A stretch of 64,000 nt of DNA from Tetradesmus obliquus (lineage: Eukaryota > Chlorophyta > Chlorophyceae > Sphaeropleales > Scenedesmaceae): assembly GCA_030272155.1 (NCBI GenBank), contig CP126203.1, forward strand, positions 2,108,001 to 2,172,000. The letters are read 5' to 3'. The notes under the pieces were generated by a model that was not told the origin of the DNA, did no database searches, and saw only the letters and a program-made list of their open reading frames with translations. A program made the position numbers and the translations under genes. Shown piece after piece: positions 41,601 to 50,419 of this stretch; the stretch's first letter is position 1; every line of letters starts with the position of its first letter.

Positions 41601-44600
41601 GCCGCACCCCTAGAACGCACCGCCCCTCCTGCGGCACTGGCTGCCGCCATGGTTGGCCGCCCCACACAGCATGCAGCAGTGGCCCTTGCTCGCAAACTTG
41701 CACTCGGGCCTGTTGCAGGACCCATGCAGCCAGAAGTTCAGGCACACATCATTGCGGCCCACACCAGCCGGCAGCAGCTGCTCAATCTCCTGCATCAATC
41801 CTGCCGTGCCTCCACCGCTGGCACCGCGCCGGAAGCGCTGTGGCTGCTGTGGTTGACCCAGCAGCTGCTGCAGCATGTCCTTGATCCCTGACATCTGCAG
41901 CTGCGGTGCCTGCCGCGGCGGCGCGGCAGGGCTGGGCTGCTTGCTGCTGACTGCAGCCTTGGCTGCCTCAAGCGCATACTGGTGCCTGACCAGCAGCCTA
42001 TAGTCAATCACCCCATCCAGCGTGCCCCAGCTGAAGACGCTTTGCGTACTCCCAAACATCAGCTTGCTGTTTTCATTGAACACCTTCAGCCGCACATCTC
42101 TGTCATACAAGAGGAACAGCAGCCACGTGCTGCTGGACCCCGTCATGTACTCCGCAGCGGCCTGCCGCATACGGGGCCGGAACACAGTCTCGTATGCCAC
42201 CAGCTCGCTGCCCTGCAGGTAACCCGCCGCCTTGAAACTAGTGACCCAACGCTGCTCCGCATCCTCCCAGCACACAAAGTTAGGCAGCTTGCGCAGCAGC
42301 TCCGCCTCGGAGCACACACTCGTGCGTGCTGGCAGAGACCCCAGCGACTGCTCCGCAATGAGCCTACCGCTGCCCTGCTCCACGCGCAGCACGCTCTCAA
42401 CATGACCAGCCCTCTCAAGCCCGCTACCAGCAAAATGCTCCACCCCATAGAACGCCTTCTGACTCCTAACCCCATCCCTGCAGGCGCTGCTGCAGGCGAA
42501 AGCCGCAGCAGCACCGCTGTCAGCCACGCCACGCCCACCAGCAGCCAGGTGCTGCACACCCACACCAGACACTCCACCATCACCGCAAACCACACCAGCC
42601 CCCAGCTCATGCCCCTGCAGCAGATCACACAACCCACCAGCAGAGACGCCGCTTGCAGGAAGCCCTGTTGCCAGCAATCCCTTGGCCTGCTCTTCAATCT
42701 CCGGCATGGACTTGGCGATGTTGCCGTTGGTTGTGTCCGTTGGCAGGAAGTCCGGCCCAGTAGCTGCCTCAGCGCCAGGCGCGGCCGCTGCTGCTGCTGA
42801 AGAGGAGGCAGGCGGGAAAAAGGACTGCGTGGACAGCAGCCGCTCCATGACTGCCTGCTGCCGCCCAAACATGGCCTGCTGCTGCCCAAACACGGCCTGC
42901 TGCTGCCCTACCAATACCTTGATATCAGATATTTCCTTGCGTAAGAGTTCCAGCTCAGCTTGACCCTCGGGGCTGCAGCTGTACTCCTGCATGGTTTCCA
43001 GCGTCGGTGCTGCTGCTCCTGACGCACCGCCAGGCGCGGTCAGCTCGTCCAAAGCTGTAGCCATTAACGATAGCTTATCGTCCGGCACCATGACACCGTG
43101 CTCCGCAAACAGCTTCAGCACTGCAATTCCATTTGCCATGGCCGGAGGTGAAGCTATTGTGGTCACAGGAACCTCTACGGGAAGCGGCACCACCGAATAT
43201 ATGTGACTATAGTGTCTTTCTACATCGAAGTCGCTCGTGCCGGACAGCATCCACACGCAGGACGATGAATCACCGGCACCCAAACGACACACGGGCAAAC
43301 GCGCATGCACAAACGTTGCTCCCGTACAATCAAACAGCTGGCATTCAAGCCAAGCTGTATCTGCTCTAATAGAGCGAAATCACACTACCATGCACTTGAA
43401 CCCTGATGACAACAGCCTAGTCAAACTAACACCTGTCAGTCCTCATGATCCCTGCAGCACAAAACGTGCTTACCAGCATGCACGGTAGCTGCAGCTGGCC
43501 CCTCAAACACTGCTCGCCTAACTGAATTCTTCACCATCAAGCAGCAGTTGCCACATCTTACGGCCTCTGCAGCTCACATATATGTGTGTTAATACACACA
43601 TGCTGAGTATTACACTCATACTGGCTGTGCCAGACAGCATGCTGCCAAGCGCAGCGCAATCACCTGGCTTGCCCGGCGCACCATCAGCTCCTGCGTAGCA
43701 CAAGAGCAGCAAGCATCAGCATAATGATACTACATGTAACAGCAAGGTCAGGAATTAAAGTTCGCAAAGATCTGCTGCCGAACACGCTGCCTTTGGCATT
43801 GAGGCCAGTCCGCTGCTGCTGATGCATGTAAGCAGCAGCACAGGTTTTCACATGTATGTTTCTGGTGGCATGATGTTCCCAAGAACAACCCTGGATAGCT
43901 GCTGAGCTTAGGCTAGCCGTGCAACACAGCTGCACGTGTGTTGCATCTCCTTTCTGTACTGCTTGTGGTGGGTGGATACCCCTTACCTGGCGGGCCATCA
44001 GCGCCTGCAGGCACAAGCACAGCATGTAGATCAGCAGCAGCACATGAGTCAAGAGGTAAATGACGCCAATTGCGCTTGCAAGCAACCGTTGTTATGCAAG
44101 AGCCAGGCGCACTGACCTTGGCAGTGTGCAGCACGCCACGCAACAGAACTGCTGTGCTTTGCATCGGCGCCCCTGGCCACACACACCCTCTTAGCCTGAA
44201 CTTACCCAGGAGCTGCAGAACTGCCTGGGTAGCCACTCACTCACTCACTGCTTTGCATGCATAATTTGGCCATGATTGTGTAACTTGCTCCACACAACGA
44301 ACAGCGCTGCTGCGCTGCCTGCTGGCACGTTTCTCAGGCTGGCATGTGAGCAGGAAATGAACTTTGCAGCAGCTTCGACACTGCTCGTGGACATTCATGT
44401 ATGCTAGATGAATCTACAACAGCTACCAAACAGACGGCACATTGACTGGCCACATGCAACTTGTAGTAGAACTGGCGCGGCTGTGTGCAGCCAAGCGCGG
44501 CGGCAACAGTTGCGGCTGCGGCGGCAGCACAAGCGCATCACCTGAAAGGCCTGCAGAGACAGTGGACAGGCAGAACAGAAGGCAGGACGTGGGAAGGGAG

Positions 44601-47600
44601 ACGAGCAAGGCGCGTGTTGGTGCAAGCAGCAGAAAGAACTCGCAGACGTGCCACATGGCCACTGCCTGCAAGGGCCAGAACACAGCCCTCACACACTCAA
44701 TTGTAGCTGGCATGACTGATGACGATCTGGCCACGCTCTGCAGCGTCCTGCTGTATGAACAGCAGGCGCATGCATGCACACGCTCTCTTTCACCGTCTGC
44801 TGCTGCAAAACATACATCACCATGGCAATCCTGCGGGTGCCTCAGCACTGCAGCTAAAGACCATCTGCCTTGCAGCCGCTGTACAGCATGCTCCGTGTCA
44901 CATGTGGGTGCACATTTGTTACGTTACGTTACATTACTCCATTCAACCAAGGAGCGGGAACCCCAAACAGGAGCCAACAAGAGGCTCGTTTGTGTTGCAC
45001 ACTGCACATCATTGCAGCTTCTTGCAAGTGCCTGCTGATCATTGACCGGTTGCATCAGCAAGGCAGGCAGCAAGCAACAGGCTGTACAAGACAGCATACC
45101 TCCTGGACCAGGGGGGCCTATAGGGCCCACACCGGGAGGCCCGGGGGGACCTGTTGCACCTGTGACAACTGCACAGCAGAGCAGCAACAGCAGATACAGC
45201 AGCTAATGTTTATGTGTTGGCCTTGACGTTTGTGGCAGGCAGCAACCACACATGTGTGCAAGTCATGCGCGGGGTGTGGGGCGCATGTAAATGGACACTG
45301 GACAGGCCGAGAGCAACAGTCCCCATCCACAAGAAATCATGGATTTAAGAGTGAACTTCCCCTCCAAAACTGTAACGGATACCATCAGCAAAGATCTGTC
45401 TGCCATGCAGCAGACGTGCATTGCAAAGAGACACAGGCAGTGCTGCTGCTCGTGGGAAGCTGGCTATATGCAATATTCAAAGCAGTGGCTGGCAGGATCT
45501 ATAGTATATCATCAGCAGCTTGCATTGCACTGATTCACAGCTTGCAGGAACTTGTATGATGTCTTGCAGGAGCACCCCCAACAGCGCTAGGTTTAAACTT
45601 GTGCAGACATTGCTACGCAAGAAGGCTAGCTGGATGGGCAGGGGGCATGGCAGCAGCAGCAGCACTCACCAATGACCGCTCCAGGAATGCCTGCAACCAG
45701 CAGATCATTGATGGCACATTTGGTCAAACATAGTTGACCAATATGCCAGATGGTCAACGAGTGGAGGCACGGCTAGAAAAGAGATGATGGACTGTGCGGC
45801 AGCTGCTCCTCGAGTGCTGATTCAAGCAGTCTGCTGCTGTTCGTGCATTAGTATGTGCTAAATGCACATCATGTGAAGCGCGCCTGAGACTGCGGAACAG
45901 CTCTACAGCAACTGCAGCTGCCAGTTTAAACTTTGGTCGAAATATGTCGCCGCCCAGACACTGCCAGCAAAAGGAGGTGGCCAGCATTGGATGCCAACAA
46001 TGTATCTGCAAGTCAGCACTGCTGACAGCAGTAAGGTGGCTTACCCAGCGGGCCTTGGGGGCCTGGGGGACCTGGTGCAGCAGCAACAGCAGCAGCGTCA
46101 GCAGCAGCGTCGTCAGCAGCAGTACAATAGCACAATTTTGGTTGTGAAACCAATGCTTGCAGACTTGTTACAACTATACTGATTTATACAGGCTTTCCTG
46201 CAGACCAAAGCCACTGCCATTGTGTGTGTGCTGCGACGCATTGATTAATGCTGTTTCTCGCCAGCGCAAGGCAGCTGGCGCCTTTGCATTGCTGCTCGGC
46301 ACATGTCACAACATTGAACATATCAGCTGCTGCATGCATGAGCTACTGCTGAAACCATGCAGGGCTGCCGAATAGTTTGTGAAAGCTGCAGAAGTCTTGC
46401 GCAGCATGCAACACAATGACTTTGCTGCTACATATGCCAGACAGACGTGATTGCTGTGTACAGCTGAGCATTCAAGTTGCTTAAACCTAGTCCTGCCAAG
46501 TGTATGAGCACATGCACAGCAATTGTACAACTTGCAGGGCTGTCACAAAGTGTGACGCACACGCGCAAGGCCAGCGCTTTACCAGAGCAGCAGCAGTTGC
46601 ACATACCTGTGGGCCCTACCAGGAGACTGGGGTCCACACCATCAGGCCCTCTAGGACCTGCAGCACAGACGTGGCAACACATCGCCCTCTCTAATACGGC
46701 TGTGAGTGCATCTGACTTTACAGACACACCTGCTGCAGCCGCTGCTCAGTTAACATAACATAGCATGCTGTGGTTGTCCTGTGTGTTGAAAACCGGTTTC
46801 ATCCATGGCATGGATGGGAATCTCAACTTCGATGTACATTTGCAGCAGTGCTAGCAGGAGTACAGCAGCTAGCAGATTGTGCAACCACGCGTCCCTACAC
46901 TGACCCTTCTCTGCACTGACAGGCAAGCTCTGTGTTTACATAGGCATGAATGGAATCTTCAACTTGGGCGCATGAATGCACCAAGTGCCAGCAACATATG
47001 GCAACAAGCAGAATGTGCTACCACGCGCGCCTACACCAACCTGCTGGCCCCGGTGCTCCATTTGCGCCTGGCTTGCCATCTGCCCCTTTTGCACCTTGCA
47101 GCCCTGCAGCACAGCAGCAAAACAGAAAGCACATGACATGGCCACATGCCATGAGTGGTGCCAGGTGTCCGCAAGGTTAAATAAATATTGGAATCTTTGA
47201 AACTATGTATCCTGCAGCACACATCGGCAACATCATGCAGCCGACTAGTGCATGGTGCATACGCAGGTTGAGCATGTGCTGAGTCAGGCGTCAGGACCCT
47301 GCATGTCCTGAGTCAGGCGTCAGGACCCTGCACAAGCACCCCCTCATGATACACCCGCATGCATGTCTGCTGCCCTGTCTGCCTTTCCTGTCACACCAAT
47401 GCACCACAGCAAGAGGAGCTGCAGCAGCAGGCAGACCACAGGCCCAGAGTACGCTGTCGCGCTGCAGGCTGTGTTACATAACATGCCACACATGTCACTT
47501 CCTGTGTTACAAATGCAAAACCGCACCTGCAGGGCCTTGCGGGCCGCGCGGACCATCTGTGCCATCTTTTCCGTCTTTCCCATCCACTCCGTCTTTGCCG

Positions 47601-48239
47601 GCGTAACCAGCAGCACCTGCATCACAGCAACACCTTGCTGTGAAACTTTAAACACCTTTATGTTGCAGCACATTGGTGAATGCAGGTACCCCTTGTCTGC
47701 TGACAAAGCACGCAAGCAGTTGAGAAAATGTGATTGTGCATGTGAGCGGCAAGGGATAGCGAAATGGGCATTGCTGCGTTGCCTCTCCTGCCAAGTGTGC
47801 ATTGGAACTACAGCTGCAAGACGTTGCTGGTGTGTCTGGGCTGCAGTCACAGCAGTATCCTGTTGCAGAGATGTGCGGCAGGTCCCGGCCTACAACACAC
47901 ATGTTGTTGTTGGTGATGGCAGGTGACTCACCATCAGGCCCCGCAACGCCTGCAGCAAAACCCCACAACGGCCGGCCAGTGTTGCAGTGTCCATTATGGT
48001 ATACAGCACGGCGCGATTGTTTGCAGTATTAGAAGTGTAAAGCACGTGCTGCAATAGTGTGCATGTACTTGGCAAGCCGCCTGGATTTTGCTGTAATGCA
48101 ATGCCAGCTGCCAATTGATGCACTGTATGCAGCCAACAGAAGCATGGCCATCAATTGAACACAAGCGGAGCTGCAGCGCACCTGGCGGGCCAGGCTTTCC
48201 TAAAGGTCAAAAGCGTCGGAGCGCCATAGTTGATACAGT

Positions 48240-48278
<39 letters not shown>

Positions 48279-48420
48279 GCAGCGGCGGCAGCATTAGCAG
48301 CAGAAGCATATGGTGATTTGAAGGCTTACATGTTGTCAGGACAGCTCAGCCAGCCGGTTGGATGCTGAGCATGGATGCATGCATGGATCAGTCATGATGC
48401 ACAATTCTGAATCAGACGAC

Positions 48421-48462
<42 letters not shown>

Positions 48463-48811
48463 TGCTGCTGTTGGTGAATGCACTTCATTGCCAGCGGCTC
48501 GGGTAATGAAAAGCAGGCAACTGCTACCTTGTGTTCAAAAGCTGAGACGGTCAGTGCAGCACATGCTGTCCGGCATGTACAACAAAACATCTCATTTAGA
48601 TAGCATCAACCCATGTGAGTCAAGGTTGCAGCTGCTAGCTGCACTGCATCTCACCTGCAGGGCCTGCCACTCCAGGGCTGCACCAGTCGGCTGGGCATGT
48701 GCTCTCTGGCATGTTGTTGCTGCTGCTGCGGCCTTTCTTGCTGCTGCTTGTGTGGTTCTTTTTGCTGGTTGCTGGTGAGCAGCCGGCCACAGGACCTGTC
48801 CTCAGCAAACA

Positions 48812-48847
<36 letters not shown>

Positions 48848-49399
48848 CTTCCAGAGAGCTTGTTGCTGCGAAGCAGTGTGCTGCCACGGTGTGCGCCAGC
48901 AACACAATGGATGCTGCTTTGATCCATGATCTTGGCCCAGCAATGCACATTGTGTCCATCAAGCTGTTGACAACACAATCAGCTTCCTCTGTGCTGCTGA
49001 TTGGCGCAAAAACTTGCTTGCAGCATCTCCTGGTGAAGTGTCGCTGTCCTATGCAGTGCACACAATGCAACAGCACAAAACAATTGGCATGCCATTAAGC
49101 TCTGCGATGCAACAGCACAGCAATGTAACAGGCACAGCCAGCATGTGTGAACCTTAACCCTCACGTGGGGCACATGCGCCGTCAACAAAGTACAAGTCGG
49201 TTGGGCATGCGCTGCAGCAGTCGCCATGCCAGTGGAAGCCTCCACGCTTGCACACGCCTTGGTCATCTATGGTGGTTGCAAACTTGTGCACAGCTGTCAG
49301 TGAAACTGGCTTGTCAGTAGATTTGCTGCTGCTGCTGATGGGTGCGGCCAGCAGCGTGGCAGCTCCCAGCAGCACCAGTAGCGCCACCTGGCGATGCAT
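35606..49399 (-). CDS. Secreted collagen-like protein D, intron holds a retrotransposon
   Basis: Read on the minus strand, exons 49399-49165, 48795-48655, 48199-48182, 47949-47932, 47616-47527, 47094-47041, 46657-46607, 46071-46045, 45690-45670, 45159-45100, 44550-44542 (9 nt), 44004-43987, 43690-43664, 37665-37648, 37333-37319, 36620-36488 and 35861-35606 join in frame to about 396 residues. A signal peptide (MHRQVALLVLLGAATLLAA) is followed by the Cys motif CKRGGFHWHGDCCSAC and ACAPR, interrupted Gly-X-Y triplets (for example GKDGVDGKDGKDGTDG), and the C-terminal domain (GFDCR, MGGECYLDCTD, AACCLRFT). Introns inside the collagen part are all phase 1; the last intron is phase 2, splitting the Arg codon after GFDC. 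The intron 43663-37666 contains the 5.6-kb retroelement in the same orientation. Transcription must traverse it if the gene is active. Confidence 0.78.
36121..36255. repeat. 27-bp minisatellite, 5 copies, intron of gene D
   Basis: Five nearly perfect copies of a 27-bp unit starting TGGTCTGTCCTGTCACATG lie in the last intron of gene D. The period is a multiple of three, so one frame on each strand stays open across the array; those frames are not considered genes. Confidence 0.95.
37857..37901 (+). repeat. 45-bp direct repeat, left copy (element 3' side)
   Basis: Begins CCTGTCAGTCCTCATGATCC and ends AACGTGCTTACCAG; identical to 43432-43476. It probably represents one of the split direct repeats of the retroelement. 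No additional matching B-repeat was recognised beside it. Confidence 0.9.
38102..39118 (-). CDS. Retroelement tyrosine recombinase
   Basis: 338-codon frame whose C-terminal half carries the tyrosine-recombinase residues: Arg156 (FGFLRKG), the H-x-x-R box at 277-280 (GGHSLRRGGAT), Trp303 (GDWQSD) in the third-box position, and Tyr311 (WLLYVG) as nucleophile. The N-terminal part (about 15-110) resembles a SAM-like core-binding region. The first codon of the frame is GTG and the first internal ATG lies about 49 codons in, so the protein is more likely made by frameshift from the upstream RT/RNase H frame, which it overlaps by 62 nt. Its role would be to integrate the circular cDNA copy. Confidence 0.85.
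   Translation of the reverse strand: MAATQPRLALHQEALGYLKHDLADSTLGQYQQSLKYVVRVLLLLGLLPMLWAPQELVVCWVVAFFARSASYKSIVNYLKAWKYFLGVHGWDVSVWQGWQLLPRLLRGVKRVKGDVAKPKLPITPALLLQFVRALPLGGPALALWAAILVGFFGFLRKGHLCVDGVGLGPVSMAVLRRKNFVFDHAAYCVHITVTMSKTNQFRQRQQVITIQGVKGHVLDPYAWLQKLFTLHPADGDAPAFGHVQGGVYVPLTYSRLLVGLKDLIKACGLDPSAYGGHSLRRGGATWAFQCGVHPLFIRIQGDWQSDTWLLYVGMSAAQKCAVTRVMQEKIASLPGAAI
39057..41609 (-). CDS. Retroelement reverse transcriptase-RNase H polyprotein
   Basis: About 850 codons in the same frame as the gag-like frame, separated from it only by a TAG at 41612-41610. The N-terminal ~200 residues include a hydrophobic stretch (GSALAALVCCALLAVVAAA) and six 13-residue repeats of the TPAVSGAVGEICV type. 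The RT domain (about 355-600) shows GAVPKKNGGVRIIHDCSYPR, the palm-A Asp in AGIDIQEYY and the catalytic pair in AVMDDF (V-M-D-D in place of the usual Y-x-D-D). RNase H residues are visible in QTDAS, WEMYAVV, RTDNSQ and MADALS. No protease or integrase domain is recognised. Confidence 0.9.
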   Translation of the reverse strand, partial: GCGPSVEEFQGSWGGGMLAGSALAALVCCALLAVVAAANAATADVTPAVSGYVKDFGMPGTASRAADARCSQVVAAVFLDAASSAPGSSCADFGRCGNVPASCTACITPAVSGAVGESCVTPAVSGAVGEICVTPAASGAVGETRVTPAVSGAVGEILVAPAGSGAVGEMCVVPAVSGTMGEIGAPSAGSGATPAGSGVVRGVASVVGGEGSVTDTCKDAGAATTFVQALWGVQPVQKVWDISWAGWGLPDCDASVKRITDPACVTSAVNMSGWWRRLLPHQQQFVDQMRSRWPLSVHVWQPVLGGDHDWSFLSAVLTEGVSIVHPQNVPRVSVAQNYASFNECAAACGAVFASELERGLITAAPEWFASQWVHPLGAVPKKNGGVRIIHDCSYPRGASLNDAQSYLYLPWASVDSILQEVTPSCWMAGIDIQEYYRNFPVNPVCWPLQCYRDAEGRLMVDSRLQFGHRMAPEVAGRFSAALQRRLMSEFDASVTAVMDDFTIISPKQDKCLAAWRGSCSRLEGLGFKLSQGPGKTEPPAHVKVSLGLEIDSVSMTVGLCPVKLAKLRDVCQQCLASKFVTRKQLEKLLGFLMWVSRVVYAGRTFCHNLQVTMHRLRKPSHRVRVSAWLRSELLWWLNVAPSLNGKHQILPAMPVKWAQFQTDASLTGAGGEPCVGIWLQGAYNSLSYTQLCSCFADVPEKTAHISVWEMYAVVVCVRLYGDYMAGRYWRVRTDNSQVVAWFMKGDAPPHLVSLWLKEMATLSVQLRFRIGAKHIPGAVNCMADALSRCAWSVVHTLLQRWVVSQSENWLLVPDAVAPPLTYRGGVLPAGSGGDTTEAGAASGGAGLFEA
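41055..41288 (-). repeat. 39-bp coding minisatellite (13-residue repeats) in the pol frame
   Basis: Six near-complete copies of a 39-bp unit encode TPAVSGAVGE(S/I)CV variants at about residues 103-180 of the RT frame. All copies preserve the frame; substitutions are mostly in the last three residues of each unit. Confidence 0.9.
41610..43139 (-). CDS. Retroelement gag-like protein
   Basis: About 509 residues from an ATG in good context (GCCATGG, minus strand) to the TAG at 41612-41610. The frame is open upstream to 43310, with an alternative ATG at 43250. Near the N-terminus a coiled region carries three 7-residue repeats (QQQAVFG, QQQAMFG, RQQAVME). The C-terminus is a Cys/His nucleocapsid-like zinc region (CLNFWLHGSCNRPEC followed by CCMLCG and QCRRR). 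The middle (RWVTSFKAAGYL to HQYALEAAKAAV) looks like a capsid-type helical domain. Assignment as gag rests on position and the zinc region. Confidence 0.75.
   Translation of the reverse strand: MANGIAVLKLFAEHGVMVPDDKLSLMATALDELTAPGGASGAAAPTLETMQEYSCSPEGQAELELLRKEISDIKVLVGQQQAVFGQQQAMFGRQQAVMERLLSTQSFFPPASSSAAAAAAPGAEAATGPDFLPTDTTNGNIAKSMPEIEEQAKGLLATGLPASGVSAGGLCDLLQGHELGAGVVCGDGGVSGVGVQHLAAGGRGVADSGAAAAFACSSACRDGVRSQKAFYGVEHFAGSGLERAGHVESVLRVEQGSGRLIAEQSLGSLPARTSVCSEAELLRKLPNFVCWEDAEQRWVTSFKAAGYLQGSELVAYETVFRPRMRQAAAEYMTGSSSTWLLFLLYDRDVRLKVFNENSKLMFGSTQSVFSWGTLDGVIDYRLLVRHQYALEAAKAAVSSKQPSPAAPPRQAPQLQMSGIKDMLQQLLGQPQQPQRFRRGASGGGTAGLMQEIEQLLPAGVGRNDVCLNFWLHGSCNRPECKFASKGHCCMLCGAANHGGSQCRRRGGAF
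43432..43476 (+). repeat. 45-bp direct repeat, right copy (element 5' side)
   Basis: Identical to 37857-37901. It lies about 290 bp upstream of the preferred gag start on the minus strand and probably marks the 5' end of the element. Confidence 0.9.
47279..47332. repeat. 25-bp direct repeat, two copies
   Basis: CTGAGTCAGGCGTCAGGACC...TGCA occurs at 47279-47303 and 47308-47332 inside an intron of gene D. Confidence 0.85.
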
Positions 49400-50419
49400 C
49401 CTGCAAAGGGTCATGTCATGGCGTTGAGCAGCTGCACAGCAGCATCCTCTCACGTCCAAACCATTTTGAAACCTAGAATGAATCACATAAGTGTCAATCG
49501 TATCACTTATCACCTTGTTGGGCCAATGCTCGTTGAAGGGCTTCTGGTGGTTGGCAATAGTTTTGCCACACAGGCGGACTGCCCTTGATATCTGGCGGGT
49601 CACGATGCCGCACTACGTCTGAATTTAATGTTGAGGTGTGATTGGACCTCTACGTTCAGCACAGCACTGGATCGTCCTTTGCGACCGGATCACACAAGGA
49701 AACCAGCATGTCACGTAGGTACCAAAGGCACAAAAGTTGAAGACGTAAAAGTCATATACCAGAATTTTTACAGTTTATATGCTCGGGCCGATGTTCAAGA
49801 ATTTCGACTCTCCAGACTGACGGTTGAGTCGCACATGTTGTTGGAGTAACCGCGACAGTGGCAGCGTGCTTGCTGTGAAACAAAACAAATATCTGTCTAG
49901 CTGTAACCTGCAAGCGTTGATGTGCAGCTACAGCAGACAGCAGCGAAGCCACAGCCTTGGTTGAGGCACTTGGGCAGTCCTCCGCTCGGCCGGCTGGACC
50001 ACTATCTGGGCTGAAAATTTTCAAACAGGTTACTTTAGGCCGCTTTCAACACTCTAGCCTGACGTCACCGCAGCATGAACCACCTTTCAGCACCATCGGA
50101 CACCAGCAGAGCGTACGCGAGCTTCAGCGGTTGTACTGCAGACGTACACATTCCAGCACATATCAGCATTGATTGGTGACAAGTGTGGTACTGAAATTGC
50201 ATCGTGGCTGTGCTTGACCCCATGAGCAGAGCTGCTCATGCCTGCCGCACTGCAACAGCAGCACAGTTGCTGCTGCAGCTGGCATTGCTGCTGCGTATCC
50301 TTCTGCTCATGTCTGCCTGGCATTGCTCAGCAGAAACTCAATTTATGATGGATTCTTGCTGATGCAGGGTTGAGTGAGGGAAGCTGGTGGGGTGCACACC
50401 AGTCAACAGAAGTGTCATC
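49400..50419. promoter_or_regulatory. Shared divergent promoter region of genes D and E
   Basis: The 1,020 bp between the start codons of gene D (-, ATG at 49399) and gene E (+, ATG at 50420) must hold both promoters and 5' UTRs. No other gene is seen. An AT-rich stretch occurs near 49745-49790. No specific factor-binding site could be named. Confidence 0.5.

Larger units (their letters stand above)
37857..43476 (-). mobile_element. Tyrosine-recombinase retrotransposon (DIRS/PAT class), in sense orientation in intron of gene D
   Basis: Three minus-strand frames in the order gag-like (43139-41610), reverse transcriptase/RNase H (41609-39057) and tyrosine recombinase (39118-38102) lie between identical 45-bp direct repeats (43432-43476 and 37857-37901). 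A tyrosine recombinase instead of a DDE integrase, and no aspartic protease, places it with the DIRS order. Direct rather than inverted terminal repeats and absence of a recognisable methyltransferase domain fit PAT-like/Kangaroo-type elements known from volvocine algae. Reading frames are long and catalytic residues are present, so the copy may be recent. The exact element ends relative to the repeats are inferred. Confidence 0.85.

Noticed and set aside
48335-48590. Poly-Gln frames such as the minus-strand one near 48.4 kb
   Set aside because: They arise from CTG/CAG microsatellites in introns with no coding-like sequence on either side.
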